Part shown: piece after piece, positions 23,171-23,874 of the stretch
Layout of the letters: the number at the start of each line of letters is the position of its first letter
Position numbering within the stretch: position 1 is the stretch's first letter
Assembly: GCA_915275065.1 (NCBI GenBank)
Contig: CAJZGD010000006.1
Location: forward strand, 1 to 23,874
Length of the DNA: 23,874 nt
Source of the DNA: an uncultured Corynebacterium sp.
GTDB lineage: Bacteria > Actinomycetota > Actinomycetes > Mycobacteriales > Mycobacteriaceae
Direction of reading: 5' to 3'
Program-made: the position numbers and the translations under genes
The notes under the pieces: model-generated
What the model was told of the DNA's origin: nothing
Database searches by the model: none
Seen by the model: the letters and a program-made list of their open reading frames with translations, nothing else

Positions 23171-23874
23171 GCGTTAGCTTGGTTTCCGTTGATTTGGCTT
23201 GGTTTTGGCCCGCCTCAGGGAGGTTTCCCAGCTAACAGCCGAGCTGGACGTTTGGGTTGGGGCGAACCGGCTTCGCTTGGTTTTCCTACGTGAGGTTGAG
23301 GAGGCCGGATTTCCTGCGTTGTGGTTTGTCGCCCTTCCCCAGCCCGAGCGTTAGCTTGGGTTCGCGTTGGGGTGGCTCGGAAACCTGCCTGATTTTTACG
23401 ATTCCCAGCTAATGGTTTGACGGCTCAACTTTGCGATTTTTCACGCCTGGAACCTCAATCCTGGTATCTCGGATCTCACCATGGCATCCTCTGCTTCCTT
23501 TCTGCGTTAGCTTGGGTTCGCGTCAACGCAGGCCGCTGTGCTCGGTTCCAGGGAGGTTTCCCAGCTAACGCTCAAGCTGGGAGCTTTGCCAGGTTTTGAC
23601 CGGTGTGAAGTGTCAGGTTTGACGGGCCATATTCATTGTCTGTGGTTTTCCGCTCTTTCCCGGTCCGAGTATTAGCTTGGGTTCGCGTTTGAGGGTGCCG
23701 GAAACCGGGCTTGATTTACACGATTCCCAGCTAATGGTTTTGGCAGGTTTGCCAGGCTGCCATGCTTGCCCCTCCCACGAGATCCCTCACCACACCCCCT
23801 CCTGCGTTAGCTTGGTTTCCGTTAGTTTGGCCCGGTTTTGGCCTGCCTCCGGGAGGTTTCCCAGCTAACACTCG
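23171..23874. repeat. Hairpin array 3: five imperfect inverted repeats, running off the window end
   Basis: Hairpins at about 23171-23236, 23346-23412, 23504-23571, 23671-23735 and 23804-23869. The left arm is GCGTTAGCTTGGKTTC; the right arm is GGTTTCCCAGCTAAC, or ATTCCCAGCTAATGG in the second and fourth. The first and fifth are near copies, loops and upstream flank (CTCCCACG.GATCCCTC) included. The second and fourth are also near copies, including the flank CCGAG before the arm. The layout is therefore a-b-c-b-a, which implies duplication of units larger than one hairpin. No gene is visible in the 794 bp after ubiA. Confidence 0.92.

Overview
The window looks like a chromosomal segment of a Corynebacterium or a close mycolic-acid-containing relative. 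The evidence is gene content and order: a GntR/HutC regulator divergent from serS, then a PlsC-type acyltransferase, a Cof-type HAD phosphatase, a large secreted LGFP-type amidase, glf (UDP-galactopyranose mutase), glfT2 (galactofuranosyltransferase), a PAP2 phosphatase and ubiA (decaprenyl-phosphate phosphoribosyltransferase). From memory, this matches the arabinogalactan locus and the serS neighbourhood known from M. tuberculosis (Rv3806c-Rv3809c, Rv3811, Rv3813c, Rv3834c-Rv3836) and C. glutamicum. The species cannot be fixed from the sequence alone.

Layout. 1-240: 3' end of a MacB/LolD-type ABC ATPase. 257-1033 (minus): lipoprotein 1. 1034-3043: about 2 kb without a gene, holding hairpin array 1. 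3044-5186 (minus): a three-gene operon of metallopeptidase, septum-formation-type membrane protein and GntR regulator. 5362-8374 (plus): serS, plsC-like, HAD phosphatase, ending at a strong bidirectional terminator. 8469-10571 (minus): peptidoglycan amidase. 10842-14503 (plus): glf, a PAP2 phosphatase and a membrane-anchored Hsp70-like protein. 14556-15226: hairpin array 2. 15300-15968 (plus): lipoprotein 2, a paralogue of lipoprotein 1. 16018-18561 (minus): a cell-wall-anchored thioester adhesin with a LANTG sorting signal. 18562-19511: AT-rich intergenic region. 19512-23080 (plus): glfT2, a second PAP2 phosphatase and ubiA as one operon. 23171 to the end: hairpin array 3.

How the genes work together. 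Glf makes UDP-galactofuranose. GlfT2 polymerises the galactan. UbiA makes decaprenyl-phosphoryl-5-phosphoribose, the first committed step to the arabinose donor; a PAP2 phosphatase could remove its 5-phosphate. The amidase remodels peptidoglycan and the adhesin is attached to it. In M. tuberculosis glf and glfT2 are adjacent. Here about 7.5 kb separates them, carrying a PAP2 gene, a transmembrane Hsp70-like protein, hairpin array 2, lipoprotein 2 and the adhesin.

The most unusual content is a family of about 20 long imperfect hairpins in three intergenic arrays. They share the core TTAGCTkGGkTTC...GGAAnCCCAGCTAA, their outer arm sequences differ between types while staying self-complementary, and they carry variable loops. 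Two of the arrays lie upstream of the two paralogous lipoproteins, and the third runs off the end of the window. A second unexplained signal is a 12-mer, GCGTCGAMAAGC, that recurs far more often than chance, including as an inverted pair in front of glf.
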